Positions 8,612-19,644 of a DNA stretch of 64,000 bases are shown piece after piece. Location of the stretch: assembly GCA_007644065.1 (NCBI GenBank), contig VJWN01000008.1, positions 436,411 to 500,410 on the forward strand, given 5' to 3'. This DNA comes from Margaritispora aquatica (lineage: Eukaryota; Ascomycota; Leotiomycetes; Helotiales; Discinellaceae). A program made the translations under genes and the position numbers. The notes beneath the pieces are model-generated. The model ran no database searches. It saw only the letters and a list, made by a program, of their open reading frames with translations, and was not told the DNA's origin. Position 1 is the first letter of the stretch; each line of letters begins with the position of its first letter.

Positions 8612-11008
8612 ATGTCTGACTATGATGAACAAGACTCAACGATCGGTGATAGCCAGCTTTCCGATTACGATTACCATGGAAAACTCCCTCAACTTGATCC
8701 TTATGAGAATGAGATGGACTTGGACACATATGACCATAACCTTACCATAGGTGATGAAGGTCAAAATCAACTGTCTATTGGATGTCTACAATTTACCAAT
8801 GGCCTCAGTCAGGATTCGACAGGTTGGTAGGAATTGAACTCAGCTTCGTTGTACTAATAATCACCTCGCAGCGATTAATATCTTCGCAGGTCGTGAAATT
8901 CATGTTGGTAGAGAAGAGAATTCTAGTACTCAGTAGGATTGACTTTCCCTATCATCTTGTTCTAAACTGAAAAGGACCAGACAGTTCATCATCGCCGACT
9001 TTCGAGTTTCAAGAAAACATTTTCGCATTTATTCCATCATTTATGAGCAATCTGAGGATGACAGCACAGAAATACAGCCCTTGATATACTGTGAAGACCT
9101 GGAGTCTGCCAATGGAACATATATCAACAATGAATGCATCGGCAAATTTGGAGATGGGAAAATGGGCGGCTTTCTCCTCACCCACGGAGACATCATTGAA
9201 ATCAGACCACACTGGAAGTATCAATTTCAACAGTTCCATGATTGCAGTGAGGAAATCATTGAGGGTGGATCGGAAAACATACAAGTATACCAAGTCGTTT
9301 ATGTTTAATTTAGTCGATAGCTAACGGAAATGTAGTACTTTCAAGATAGATTTCATGTTACTAGTCGACTTCTCGGAACTGGCCACTATGGAAAGGTGTA
9401 TCTGTCCAAGGAATTGTCGACGAGTCGACAAGTTGCATGTAAGATTGTTGACCTTAAAAAAGTTGAGGATGAATCAATGAATTCTGTTGGTACTTGGGCG
9501 GAGCGCTGTCGTAAGGCCAAGGACGAACGAGATAAACTTTTCCGTGAAATTACGGTGTTGGCTCATTTGAGCCATGTGAGTCGGTCCTCAACAATATAGC
9601 TAGGGTGAAGCTGATAGTATCAGCCACATATTATCGACCTCAAGAAGGCATTCTGTTCCAACAACTTCATGTAGGTCGCCTCCGCGTTGATGGACCTTAA
9701 TGCTACTTGCTGATCCACCAAAGATATATTCTTACAGAGCTCGCACCTGCTGGAGACCTCTTCTCATACTGCAACGCACGGGGTGGTACACTTAGTGATG
9801 TGGAGAGTAGGATTATCTGTCGACAAATCGCCTTGGCCCTTGATTACATGCACCAAAAAAACATTGCTCATCGGGATATCAAGAAGGAAAACGTACTCGT
9901 CATGCAAACCTATGATTTCAGTTGCAGGGTTGTCTTAACGGACTTTGGTTTTGCTACCTATGTCAATCAGAAAACTGGGAGGATGATGTCAAGAGTTGGA
10001 ACTCCTGGCTACGTTGCGCCGTGAGTGATCTTTTTCCTATGTCCTGCTCAATATCTAATTATGCATAGAGAAGTTGATACCGTGGATCAGGCAAGCGATG
10101 GATATACAACTATTGCAGATCTCTACTCACTGGGTGCATTGGCCGTAAACATGCTAGCTTCAGACGCTCTACTACCCAGAGATACTTACTCTCAGCAAAG
10201 CGAAGATATTGTCAGAACATTCATTGGTGGGGCTAAAATCAAAGGCTTAAGTGCCCGAGGAGATGACTGTCTGCGCAGACTTCTCAGTCCAGAACCTAAA
10301 GATCGTCTGTCTGCACGCCAAGTGCTGCAGCATGCATGGTTTACGAAGCCGCAAAGCGAGGCTAGTGCAATAGAGGATGCTTGCAGGCGTATCAACAAGA
10401 ATTGGACAGCTCGTGGAAGCTCTGACAGCGTCATCGAAGACCTCCCAGACAACATTGCATTGCGAGCAGAACAATATACAAATCATGCAACAAAATCTCG
10501 GAGAAAGGTTCCAGACATGAATCCCAATCCTTTTATAGGACTTGCTAGTCGCTTGAATCCCCGGTCGCAGTCATCAAGAGGACTTATCTTGCAAAGTTTG
10601 AAAGAAAAGGATGAATTATTTGTTACTGACGTTGCCGATCCACCAGTTCTACTGAAAAGCCATGCACACAAGCACATTCCAAGAAGCAACCTAGGTCTTG
10701 GAACTAATATGTTAGGCAGGGGCCTCGCAAAGCCTCGCAAGAACAAAAGTTGTGGAAGTTTTGATGATGAGCTTTCCTCTGTACCCAGGGGCATGGCAGA
10801 CTACCAAATTCAAACCGGCACTGAAGGCAGCAAGGAAGGTTCTGGAATCAATTGGGCCGATCCACGACGCTCTCTTGAAGGACAGAATATGCGTCCAAGA
10901 TTGAATCTCGCTGGCTTCCAAGAAAGTTTCTCGAAACAAATACCACGGCATAGCAATGCTAAGACTTATGGTGATGTGGTTAGGAACATGCTGCAAAGAG
11001 TTGATTGA
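8612..11008 (+). CDS. FHA-domain serine/threonine kinase (Mek1/Rad53/Cds1 type)
   Basis: Seven exons; introns at 8823-8871, 8933-8974, 9285-9335, 9576-9623, 9671-9723 and 10021-10068 give 701 residues in one frame. An acidic N-terminus is followed by an FHA domain with GREIHVGRE, VSRKHF and ESANGTYIN (the phospho-Thr-binding Gly-Arg, Ser-Arg-Lys-His and Asn-Gly motifs). The kinase domain begins at LLGTGHYGKV. It has VACKIV (catalytic Lys), IAHRDIKKENVL (catalytic loop), LTDFGFA and GTPGYVAPE, so it looks active. The C-terminal ~200 residues are low-complexity and end in DVVRNMLQRVD. FHA plus kinase defines the DNA-damage/meiotic checkpoint class. With one N-terminal FHA domain and a long tail it could be the meiosis-specific Mek1 or a diverged Dun1/Cds1 paralog. 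I favour Mek1-like, without certainty. Confidence 0.88.
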
Positions 11009-14000
11009 ATTATGGGTTGTTGTAGATGGAAGAGGAAATCATTCATCAATGTTTTGGCATCAATGGATTTAATGAGGGCTCTACTCTGGAGCAGCCACTG
11101 GTCCACCTTGGTGCATTTGGGCATGCAGTGGCTATTTATACAGTACCCATTTGCTGGATCTCGCATTTACACTCCTCCACAAATGTACAGGGAATAAATG
11201 AATAGTGTTGCTTATCAAATAAATTTCCATTCCTTCCAAATGTAGCAACAACATTCATCTTTGATCAAACAACGTTTACTCGGTGGAAATATGTGTTGCA
11301 TCCATGGATCCAAATCTTCAGTTCTCAACACACCATCTCTCTGCAGCAAATGGCTACTAAACATACTGCACTCAAACATAAGAGGGGCCTTACTGCTGGT
11401 CACTATCTATAGCACAGGTAATAACTGTGATTCTATGCACTCGTTTATCTACCTGTGAGTCCCACTTCGTTCAATATTCTTCGCTTCAAATTGTCAGTTT
11501 GCTCAAACTTGGGAGATAGAGACCCTCAATCCACAATGCACTGATTTCTTACACTTCCCGTTGTTTTCCTCTCCTCAGCTATCAACAATGCTCTAGCCGA
11601 TAGTGGCTACACAGCATCTTATAGTAATCGGGATCTAAGAGAGATCAACGAGGTGAGCTATTCTTTTTCTTTGATTCATGGTCAATTCATAAAGAATTCG
11701 AATTTTTCTCTCAGGGAAGTTGCTGACGAGCGGGAGTGTATGCTACTTGTATGACGCCTGCTGGTACAGATCACTTTATGGATTTGAACCTTGGTCAGCG
11801 TCTTGTGAATGTGAGAGGAGTGCTATACGCTGAAAATTAGCACATGCAGAGCTATGTATTCGAAGTTGAAATTCTTAATGAAGGATAGTGGAAGTTTTTC
11901 TTGCTCGAGCTCGAGTACTGTGTTTCCATAGTACAGGAATCCACACCACTCAACTAAAATCGTGCTGGCGGAGCTAGGCCTGGGAACATAAGAACCAGTG
12001 GGGTCTTCTCTTTTCAAGTTTGCTTTGTTGAAGGGCACAAACTTACAGGGTTGTAACAGACAACCTCGTCGGCAAACCACAAGGGAAACTTGACTTGCTT
12101 TGGCCTGCTTTAAGTCCATATCTTATTTCGTGACTTGGAGCACAGACATAGATCGCGAGGATTCCACAAAGAATGTATTTCGAAACAGCTTTCATCGAAA
12201 TAGCAGTTTATTATGCGAGCAGAACATACGCCTCAAATCTGTTACCCACGTGATAATGGGTGGTTTTCAAAAATTTGAGGCAACGTAATTTGGTTTGACT
12301 CTCAGCATTCGTTTTGTGCATATCGCCTTCTCCTCAAACCAGGAGCCGACCATTGTATTGATTGCCAAGTAGAAATAGCAAACTATCTATCTGATTAGCC
12401 GACACTTCAGGACTGAATTTGGAATAGTTACATAAAATGTCCAAGCAAGACGACTCGACATTCAAGCACTCAGCTCGCGACAGGTTTGTTTTCGATTTAC
12501 CCATGGAACCTGCAACTTGCAACCTTCAAGACCTTAAGGTACTCAAATAAAACTGCGAGAAGAGATAGACCATGAGCTGAAAACAACAATACATGTCTCC
12601 CGAAATGTAAGCTCATAAGGACAAAAAGCTACACTTCCAAGAGATATGTCAAAGACTAAAATTGATGGAGGTAGAGATATGAAACAGTCGCAAAATCGGC
12701 TGTCCAATTTCTGGAATTTAAAAACAAGGACAAACAACCAGAAAATGATTTGGATCCAAGAATCACCAGAGATCATAGTACTGACTCGGAAAAATTTGCT
12801 GTCTTTTCGGTTATTGCGAGTGCCATGCTTACAAGAGTCATCTGGGATTAATTTAGCAAAAGCATCTCTCCCAATTCAAAGATGAGTCAAGGATACCCAA
12901 TGCTCATGGGAATATAGGTACTTACCATAACTGGTTCATGCTTTCCAAGTCTTGCTTCCGTAAACGGAACAATCTAATGAGCACGTGACCATACTCGGAG
13001 GTTGTTTCGGCTTCGGCTGCCTGCCCTCCGCTGGAAAAAGTTGCATCTGATGAACGTATTCTGCCTCTTTGCATCCAATATCTGCAAAACAAAGGAGTTC
13101 ATCGCGTGCCACTGCAAATGATCGAATAAGTCAAAAATATTTACAGAACGACAATGAGAGTCAAGATGTGAGGATGAAAAGGAGAGCCGGCTCGATACCC
13201 ATCAAGATATCTTTGCCTATGTCTGCTTCTGGCACTGGATCTACAGTTTCTGCCCAAGCATCTCAAATACTCAGAATCTAGAACCAGCCGACTCCCGAGC
13301 TCCCCTCGTGTTGCATGGTGTTTCCGTCCTCCTCCATGTCTCAGAGAAGCTCGGTTGACTCGAAAGCAGCATACGACGGTACCAATCCACTTTGAATGTC
13401 TATCACAGGCTCAGAGGCTCTCAAAAGAAAGTGTCGTCTACATGTGACTGTTCGTTATCTGGTCGGGTCGTAGTGGGGAGGAGGGGTATTCTATTTTCCT
13501 TTCCCGCCCTTTGCCCTTCGTCTGATCAGATTGGGGACTTTGAGCCTTGGAGCTGTCAATGGGTCGATGTTGATGGGATGTGAATGGGGAAGCCCGATTT
13601 CCCCACCAATTATTCACCGGCCCGTCGTCCCCACTGGCTCGAGGACATAACGATTGAGAAGACGACTCGAAATGGATATCGCAGCCGCGCGCCTGTCGAA
13701 TTGTATGAGTCGTCTAACTGGGTGGTTTCACGGTTCTCGACCCGTTAGACCGTGTCAAACGAAATGACCTATCTTGGTAAAAAGGGCCAGCTCCACGATG
13801 TCTCAGATCTCCCAGATCACGTTATACGTTTTTCCGCATTCTGTTTGACGAGCTGCGTCTACAGGGTTCAGCTCTTTGCCATACACGACCTTGCATGGTC
13901 GCTACACATGGTACGACCACCCCGCAGCACCACACTTTTCACGATTCCCAGAAAAAGACCATCAAGCGAATGCACCTAGTGCAGCCCCTGAACGGGAAGA

Positions 14001-14251
14001 CAGGCGAGGAAGGCCCAGCCAAAAGGTTCCTCCTGTCACACTCTGCCTAATTCGGCCTCACGAGCAAAGTCACGACCCTCAGATACTATCTACGCTATTG
14101 AACTGCATATCAAACTGTCAATTGGGAGCACGACACGCCCAAGGTGGCGTTGATTGTAATGTTGTTTCAACCCAGCTGTTCCCACACACTCAAAGATGGT
14201 CCAATAATTGCACCAAAGTGTGTCCAAAAGAGTTGATATCTGCTTATGGAA
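11009..14251. other. Long intergenic region
   Basis: 3.2 kb with no gene I can support. At 11580-11655 a short open segment sits between a CCTCAG acceptor-like site and a GTGAGC donor-like site. A Cys-rich frame follows near 11720-11840, but phases do not join. The minus ORF at 11823-12119 has no domain. The distal part probably acts as upstream region of the sugar transporter at 14611. Confidence 0.35.
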
Positions 14252-14332
14252 AACGGAGTACATCTCCCGTGGTTCCCTAGCCCCAACCACAACATACCAA
14301 CCCCAGATTTCACCCCGGGAATGTACTCCGTA
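14252..14332. repeat. Short inverted-repeat element with ACGGAGTACAT ends
   Basis: The left arm at 14253-14272 (ACGGAGTACATCTCCCGTGG) and the right arm at 14312-14332 (ending GTACTCCGTA) are imperfect inverted copies of about 20 bp, separated by about 40 bp of C/A-rich loop. It is MITE-like in size. It lies about 280 bp before the sugar transporter ATG. Confidence 0.5.
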
Positions 14333-14610
14333 CCCGAAATGTATCAAGGTTTATTGTCCAATCGGTTCAGCTATCAGCGGATTTTCAAAGATTTTCTCTC
14401 CTCGGGTCTTCACCTTTGCACTCATCTTGGGAGATGACTTTACTTGTGGCCTCGACTAGGATCCTAACACTGCAATCGGTTTGCATATTAAGAGGGCAAG
14501 ATTCCCCTTGATGCCTCTCCTTTTCCTCCTCATCACTTCATCCTCTCGAGACAGATCCAGTCTCTTGATCCATAATTGACCACAGAATATCAAATCCACA
14601 CTTGGATACG
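14333..14610 (+). promoter_or_regulatory. Sugar transporter promoter and CT-rich leader
   Basis: A TATTAA-like box at about 14486 is followed by a long pyrimidine-rich leader (CCTTTTCCTCCTCATCACTT) and a short A-rich stretch before ATG 14611. This is typical of a strongly expressed fungal gene. Confidence 0.45.
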
Positions 14611-16475
14611 ATGGCCGACATTAACGAGAAGCGTCTCGATTCGACTGTCGACCATGTCGACCCTTCTTTGGAGAAGCACGAGGTTGCTGTAGTCAAGGTC
14701 CTCCAGGGTGATGAGACCTACAACGCAGCCATGCTCAAGGAGCCTCCTATTCCATTCAACGCTATCGCCATCCAGCTTTACCTCATCTCCATTGTTGGTT
14801 TCTGCTGCTCCACTTCCAACGGTTTCGACTCTTCCATGTTCGGTAATCTTCTTGCCCAGGACAGATTCAAGGCTTTCTTCGGTGTTGACAACGTCGGTAT
14901 TCAAGCTGGTATCGTCAGCTCCATGTCTCAAATTGGTGGTGTCGTCGCTATCCCCTTCATTGGCCCCGCTATCGATACTTTCGGACGCAGAATTGGTATG
15001 CTCATTGGTGGCGCCATCATTGTCGTCGGTGTCGTTATCCAAGGAACCGTTATTCAAACTGGTAGCGTTGGACAATTCATGGGTGGCCGTTTCTTCATGG
15101 GTCTCGGTGTCTCTGTCATCGCCTCTGCTGGTCCTTGTTATGTCATCGAAGTCTCACACCCAGCTTACCGTGGTATTGTGACTGGTTTCTACAACGTTTT
15201 CTGGTATGATCCCACGAAATTCATTTTCTTCAAAACAAACTAACAAATATTGTAGGCCTGTTGGTGCCCTTGTCGCTTCTTGCGCAACCAGAGGTGCAAT
15301 TACCCACCACAACAACTTCTCATGGCTCTTCCCAATTTGGCTCCAGGCCATGTTCCCGGGTTTCGTTCTCGTTTCCAGCTTCTTCCTTCCAGAGTCTCCA
15401 AGAGTAAGTGCAGTTGACATTTACTGCGGTGTCCTATTTACTGACGACGAGTTACTAGTGGAACTACTGCAACGGCAAGCAAGACCTCGCCAAGGCTTTC
15501 CTCACAAAGTACCATGGTAATGGTAACCCTGACAGCGAATGGGTCAAGCTTCAAATGTTCGAGTATGAGGCTCACTTGGAACTCGATGGTTCTGACAAGA
15601 GATGGTGGGATTACCGAGCGTTGTTCAAGAACAGAGCCTCTGTCTACCGTCTCATGTGCAACTGCTTCGTTTCTCTCTTTGGTCAATGGGCTGGTAACGG
15701 TAAGTGAAAATATCTATTCTTAGCACCGCTTTTTGCTTACATTAAATAGGTGTTGTGTCCTACTTCCTCTCCGGTGTATTGGATACCGCTGGTGTCAAAG
15801 ATACCACCACTCAGACCAACTTGTTTGCTGTCATGAATGCTGTTCAATGTATTGTGTCTTTCATCGGAGCCATGTTCGTAGACAAACTCGGACGTCGTCC
15901 TATGTTGATTTGGGTAAACATTGGTTGCTCAATCTGCTGGATCGGTGTTGCTGCATCATCCGGTGTCTACAGCCACTCCAAAGACCTCGATAAGGATCAC
16001 CCAAACAAGGCCGCTTCCGCCGCCTGTGTCGCCATGATCTACATCTTCCAAGCCGTGTACTCATTTGGATGGACCCCCATGCAAGCTCTCTTCCCTGTCG
16101 AGGTTCTCTCTTTCGAGATGCGTGCCAAGGGAATGGCTTTCTCCAACATGTTCGTCACCATTGGAACTCTTGTCAACCAATTCGGTTTCCCAGTCGCTCT
16201 TGAGAAGCTCCAGTGGAAGACTTACTTCGTCTTCATGATCTGGTGTGTTGTTCAAGCTGGTTTGATCTACGTCTTCGTTCCAGAGACCAAGAACCGCACT
16301 GTAAGTCACAATTCCGTTACTCCTAAATATGTTGCAAGCACTTACACTTTAATAGCTCGAGGAACTTGACGAGATCTTTGCCGCACCAAACCCAATGAAG
16401 GAGTCTATCCGCAAGAAGAAGCTCGAATTGGACTCCAATGCCAACGTTGTCGGTGTTGCCGATCATGAGGTTTAG
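14611..16475 (+). CDS. MFS sugar transporter (hexose/lactose-permease type)
   Basis: Five exons; introns 15204-15255, 15404-15458, 15700-15749 and 16301-16355 give 550 residues. The sugar-porter signatures are present: DTFGRRIG after TM2, GRFFMGLGVSV, a PESPR motif closing the first half, DKLGRRPM in the second half, and PVEVLSFEMRAKGMA followed by FVPETKNRTLEE at the C-terminus. Twelve hydrophobic segments can be counted, with a central loop rich in charged residues. Sugar porters import hexoses or disaccharides with protons across the plasma membrane. Strong codon bias (C-ending codons) and a CT-rich leader suggest high expression. The substrate cannot be read from sequence; the HGNGNPDSEW loop resembles fungal lactose/cellodextrin-type permeases. 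The ATG at 14611 is preferred over the in-frame TTG three codons earlier. Confidence 0.92.
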
Positions 16476-17392
16476 ATTACGCGTCTTGATTTAGTCAAGT
16501 TGGTGTGATCTTTACTGCCGCACCCTTGGTGGTTAATTTCATATGGTGGAAAAATGCGCGGGCCGATAATGCTGGAGGCTTTCACGAAGACTTGCATTAG
16601 TCGGCTGGTTTATGGTCATTTAAGATAGGATCTCTTTGTAGCCACTCTAATAAGCGCTCGTCCGAAGAAATTTCTTCGGACACATAAATATTTTCTGTCG
16701 TGGTGATTTCTGTCTTTATGAAGTGAACATTTGGCGGAGTGGATTTGAATTTCTGAATCATATCGCGACAAGTGTCGCCAGATCTCAAGAATATGTTCTC
16801 TCTGAATGGACGTCTTTAAAAAAAGGTGCTAGGCATTTGAAAGTCGGCTGTCTGCCCCATTCATGACGGGTTGGTGCGATTGACTCAAGTGTGTACCCTG
16901 ATTTCGATCTTTGACGTCCTCTTGTAAGCCCGACATGGATCTTAGGTAACTGTTGCAATCAGTACGCTTCTTTAAAGTCGGTGAAACATTTCATGGAGAT
17001 TCTCAGACGCCGAAAAAGTGCAAGTCTTTCTCATTTCCTCTATGCTGTTACTTTATGCCTTTCTGTTTTCTTTGAGTATCTCTTCACTGTCTCGGAGGTT
17101 GGCTAGTGTATAATTGAACCTTGCTCGAACACTGTACCGCAAAGCAGGAGATCGTAGTAAGGTCTCGAATGCACTGGCGATGGGACTGGTTTCTTTGTCT
17201 TCGGTTTGTGGAAGAGATGCATGTGTGTGCTAGTTGCTGAGAAAGCCCTTCTGCAGGCCTGACTTCACTTAACCGTTACTTATTTATTTATATATGTGTT
17301 ATCAAACACACAGCAAATTCAGAAGCTCACTGGAGCCGTCTAATATTTGAGTCTATCTTCCACCCTTGGTATCACCAGCGTCCAATACGAGA
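16476..17392. other. Intergenic
   Basis: No gene is supported. The minus ORF at 16597-16788 starts only at a TTG and shows no domain. A TATATATG-like box near 17290 precedes the next plus-strand gene. Confidence 0.45.
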
Positions 17393-18484
17393 ATGGATGC
17401 TCCGCCCCTAGCAGCACAACAACACCACCTGATCCTCAGGGTTTCAGTTCCCACTTCCCCAGCACAATACAGCATTGCTACATTTACTACACGGTCCGAT
17501 CAAGTCAATACATGTATTGCGGTTATTGATTCTGGCTCATCAGTACGTCCAAGATCCGATTCCAACGCATCAGGTGAGGAAGGAACAGATTCTCCAACCG
17601 CGACAACGCCAATAACACTTTCATCACCAAACGTGAGATTTGTATCTCCAACAACGCATGATGATATAACTTCTCTAGACCCGTACTCGAGGGTTTCTCC
17701 CGAATGCAAGCCGTGTCCTATCCAAACACCAATCGACTACTCGGCCCTTTATCCCCAAGAACCAGCACTTCCAAGCAACACACACAATTCAACATCCACA
17801 ACAGTCACCTCATCTATACCCATAAAAGACTCACCAAAAGCTCCAAATCCCACACGGACAACCACAAATCCTCCGACATGCATTCCCAAACCTCCTGCTC
17901 CGCCCACTCCCACTCCCACACATACCCAATCCCGACCCCGCCACCCCCCAAAATTCTACCTCCCCTGCCTCCAATGTCTCGTCCTCTCGCTCCCATGCTC
18001 CTTCGCCCTTCCCGCCAAACGACAACTGCACCCACAATGGCTAGGCTATTCGCACTGCTCGCGGTGCTTCCGCGCCAGACACGCGACTTGTCACCGTCAG
18101 GCCGCCTTTCATGCGCTGGATTACGAGCGTGGGAATGGGAAGGGAGGAGAGGGCATCGTGGCGCAGATGTGGAGGGAGGAGGAAGTGGTGTTGTTGCGTG
18201 AGTTGAGGGAGAGGCTTGCGGGGTTGAAGTGGTGGAGGGTGGGTGGTGTTGAGCTGGAGCCGTTGCCGTTGCCGTTGCCCTCGATTGTGAATGTGGATGT
18301 GGATGTGGGGAGTGGGAATGGGAATGCGAACGGGAACGGGAGTGGAAGTCAGGAGTGTAGAGAGTTGATGAGGAAGGTTAGAGGGAGGTGGGGATATGGG
18401 AATTGGTGTGACGGGGATGAAGAGGTGGAGGTGATGAGTAGGAAAGATATTGAGGAAGAAGAGAAAGCGAAAATGGGATGCTGA
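17393..18484 (+). CDS. Pro/Ser-rich protein with a Cys-rich core, uncharacterised fungal family
   Basis: A single exon of 363 residues from the ATG at 17393; the frame is open further upstream but only with non-ATG codons. The N-terminal 190 residues are Ser/Thr/Pro-rich and probably disordered. A compact Cys-rich core follows: PCLQCLVLSLPCSF, then HCSRCFRARHATC, seven cysteines in about 55 residues. The spacing suggests a metal-binding knuckle but matches no zinc finger I can name. After the core comes a charged helical segment (VVLLRELRERLAGLKWW), a Gly/Asn-rich repeat of GNGN units and an acidic-basic tail. I recognise the general layout from unnamed proteins of filamentous ascomycetes and cannot assign a function. 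Confidence 0.65.
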   Translation: MDAPPLAAQQHHLILRVSVPTSPAQYSIATFTTRSDQVNTCIAVIDSGSSVRPRSDSNASGEEGTDSPTATTPITLSSPNVRFVSPTTHDDITSLDPYSRVSPECKPCPIQTPIDYSALYPQEPALPSNTHNSTSTTVTSSIPIKDSPKAPNPTRTTTNPPTCIPKPPAPPTPTPTHTQSRPRHPPKFYLPCLQCLVLSLPCSFALPAKRQLHPQWLGYSHCSRCFRARHATCHRQAAFHALDYERGNGKGGEGIVAQMWREEEVVLLRELRERLAGLKWWRVGGVELEPLPLPLPSIVNVDVDVGSGNGNANGNGSGSQECRELMRKVRGRWGYGNWCDGDEEVEVMSRKDIEEEEKAKMGC

Positions 18485-18849
18485 GATGGGGATGTATGGG
18501 ATTTGAAGTGGAGAGCTATTGTTAGAGCATCACTTCTGGGTGCTTGGATTGTAAGTTTGATCTTGCACATTCCACAAAGTAAATCTCTTCCAAGCCGTAT
18601 TTTATCAAACCCAACCCTCTACGCTATAAAACACTCGCCGCGTTCAAATTTCCAAAAACGACAACAGTAATACAAGTGACAGCAAACACTCTACAACTCT
18701 CAATAACTTTTTCTCTCTCATACTTTCTTGTAATGTATAAACCACAGCTCGATCTTGTGCTGAAACAAATATAAACACACCTAGCTCTCCCTCACGACTC
18801 AAGTACAATAACTGGAAACCTCAAGACGCCTGAATTACAAATTCGAGGA

Positions 18850-19032
18850 ATGACAGCACCATTAGATCATATCCGTGTTCTTGCAAAACTCATAATGGGG
18901 AGCCATCCTGTCCGCACAGTGCCAAGTATTTATAGATCAGACAAAGTTGAGATTATCCACAAGTTCACCAATACCAATGAAGCACAAGCGAAGCAGATGA
19001 TGAGTGACTTAAAATACTTGACCAGTTGCTGA
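18850..19032 (+). CDS. Possible 60-residue small protein
   Basis: ATG at 18850, single exon, TGA at 19030-19032. Upstream there is a TATAAAA box at about 18625, a CT-rich stretch and an A/C-rich leader, which resembles a real promoter. The leader carries an upstream ORF of 13 codons starting at about 18733. The protein has no signal peptide and no domain I recognise. The promoter-like context is the main reason for listing it; a non-coding transcript is the alternative. Confidence 0.3.
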   Translation: MTAPLDHIRVLAKLIMGSHPVRTVPSIYRSDKVEIIHKFTNTNEAQAKQMMSDLKYLTSC

Positions 19033-19644
19033 TTCTCTACCTTACTTATCAAGGCGAACTTTCTTGTAGATAGAGAGTGTGAAGTTGAAATGATGGTTAT
19101 TTTATTATAAGACTTGTTAATAAGTACTGATAATGTACTTTTTGGTTTGGCACATCGAAGATATCTTTACTCCCTATGAAGCGACCAAAGAGTAAAACTT
19201 GATTGAAGTAATCTGAAATGAGAATTATTGCGTACCTATAGTCTGACATCGGGGAAACGAATGTTGATCTGATCAGATACCTACAATGAGTTGTATTTTA
19301 TGTAGTGGGATTGGAATGAGGCTTCGGTGAAGGACCAATCTGTTCAGAGTTAAACAAGAAAAGAGACCATACGAAAGAGAATATCATGTTTGCTATAATA
19401 TTGCTTTTTGATTTGCATTGCTGCCTTGTCTATCATCTAGAGCAACCCATGCCACTGAAATAGCCACTGTCTGCAGCGACTATCCTTCACCCCTATGCCA
19501 GATCTCCTCTCCATAACCTTCTAAAATGCAAATACCCAGCTGACTCGAATGGTATCTAAAAGTACAAAGCGCCGATCCCTGCCACAAGCGTGAACCAGAG
19601 GATCAAATTCAGAAGCACGAAAACACCCATAGAAGACGTGTGCC
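19033..19644. other. Intergenic
   Basis: No gene is supported. This is the 3' flank shared by the small plus-strand ORF and the minus-strand malic enzyme. Confidence 0.5.

Noticed and set aside
11580..11840. Possible two-exon Cys-rich small gene
   Set aside because: Splice-like sites exist but phases do not join into one frame, and no start codon with signal peptide was found.
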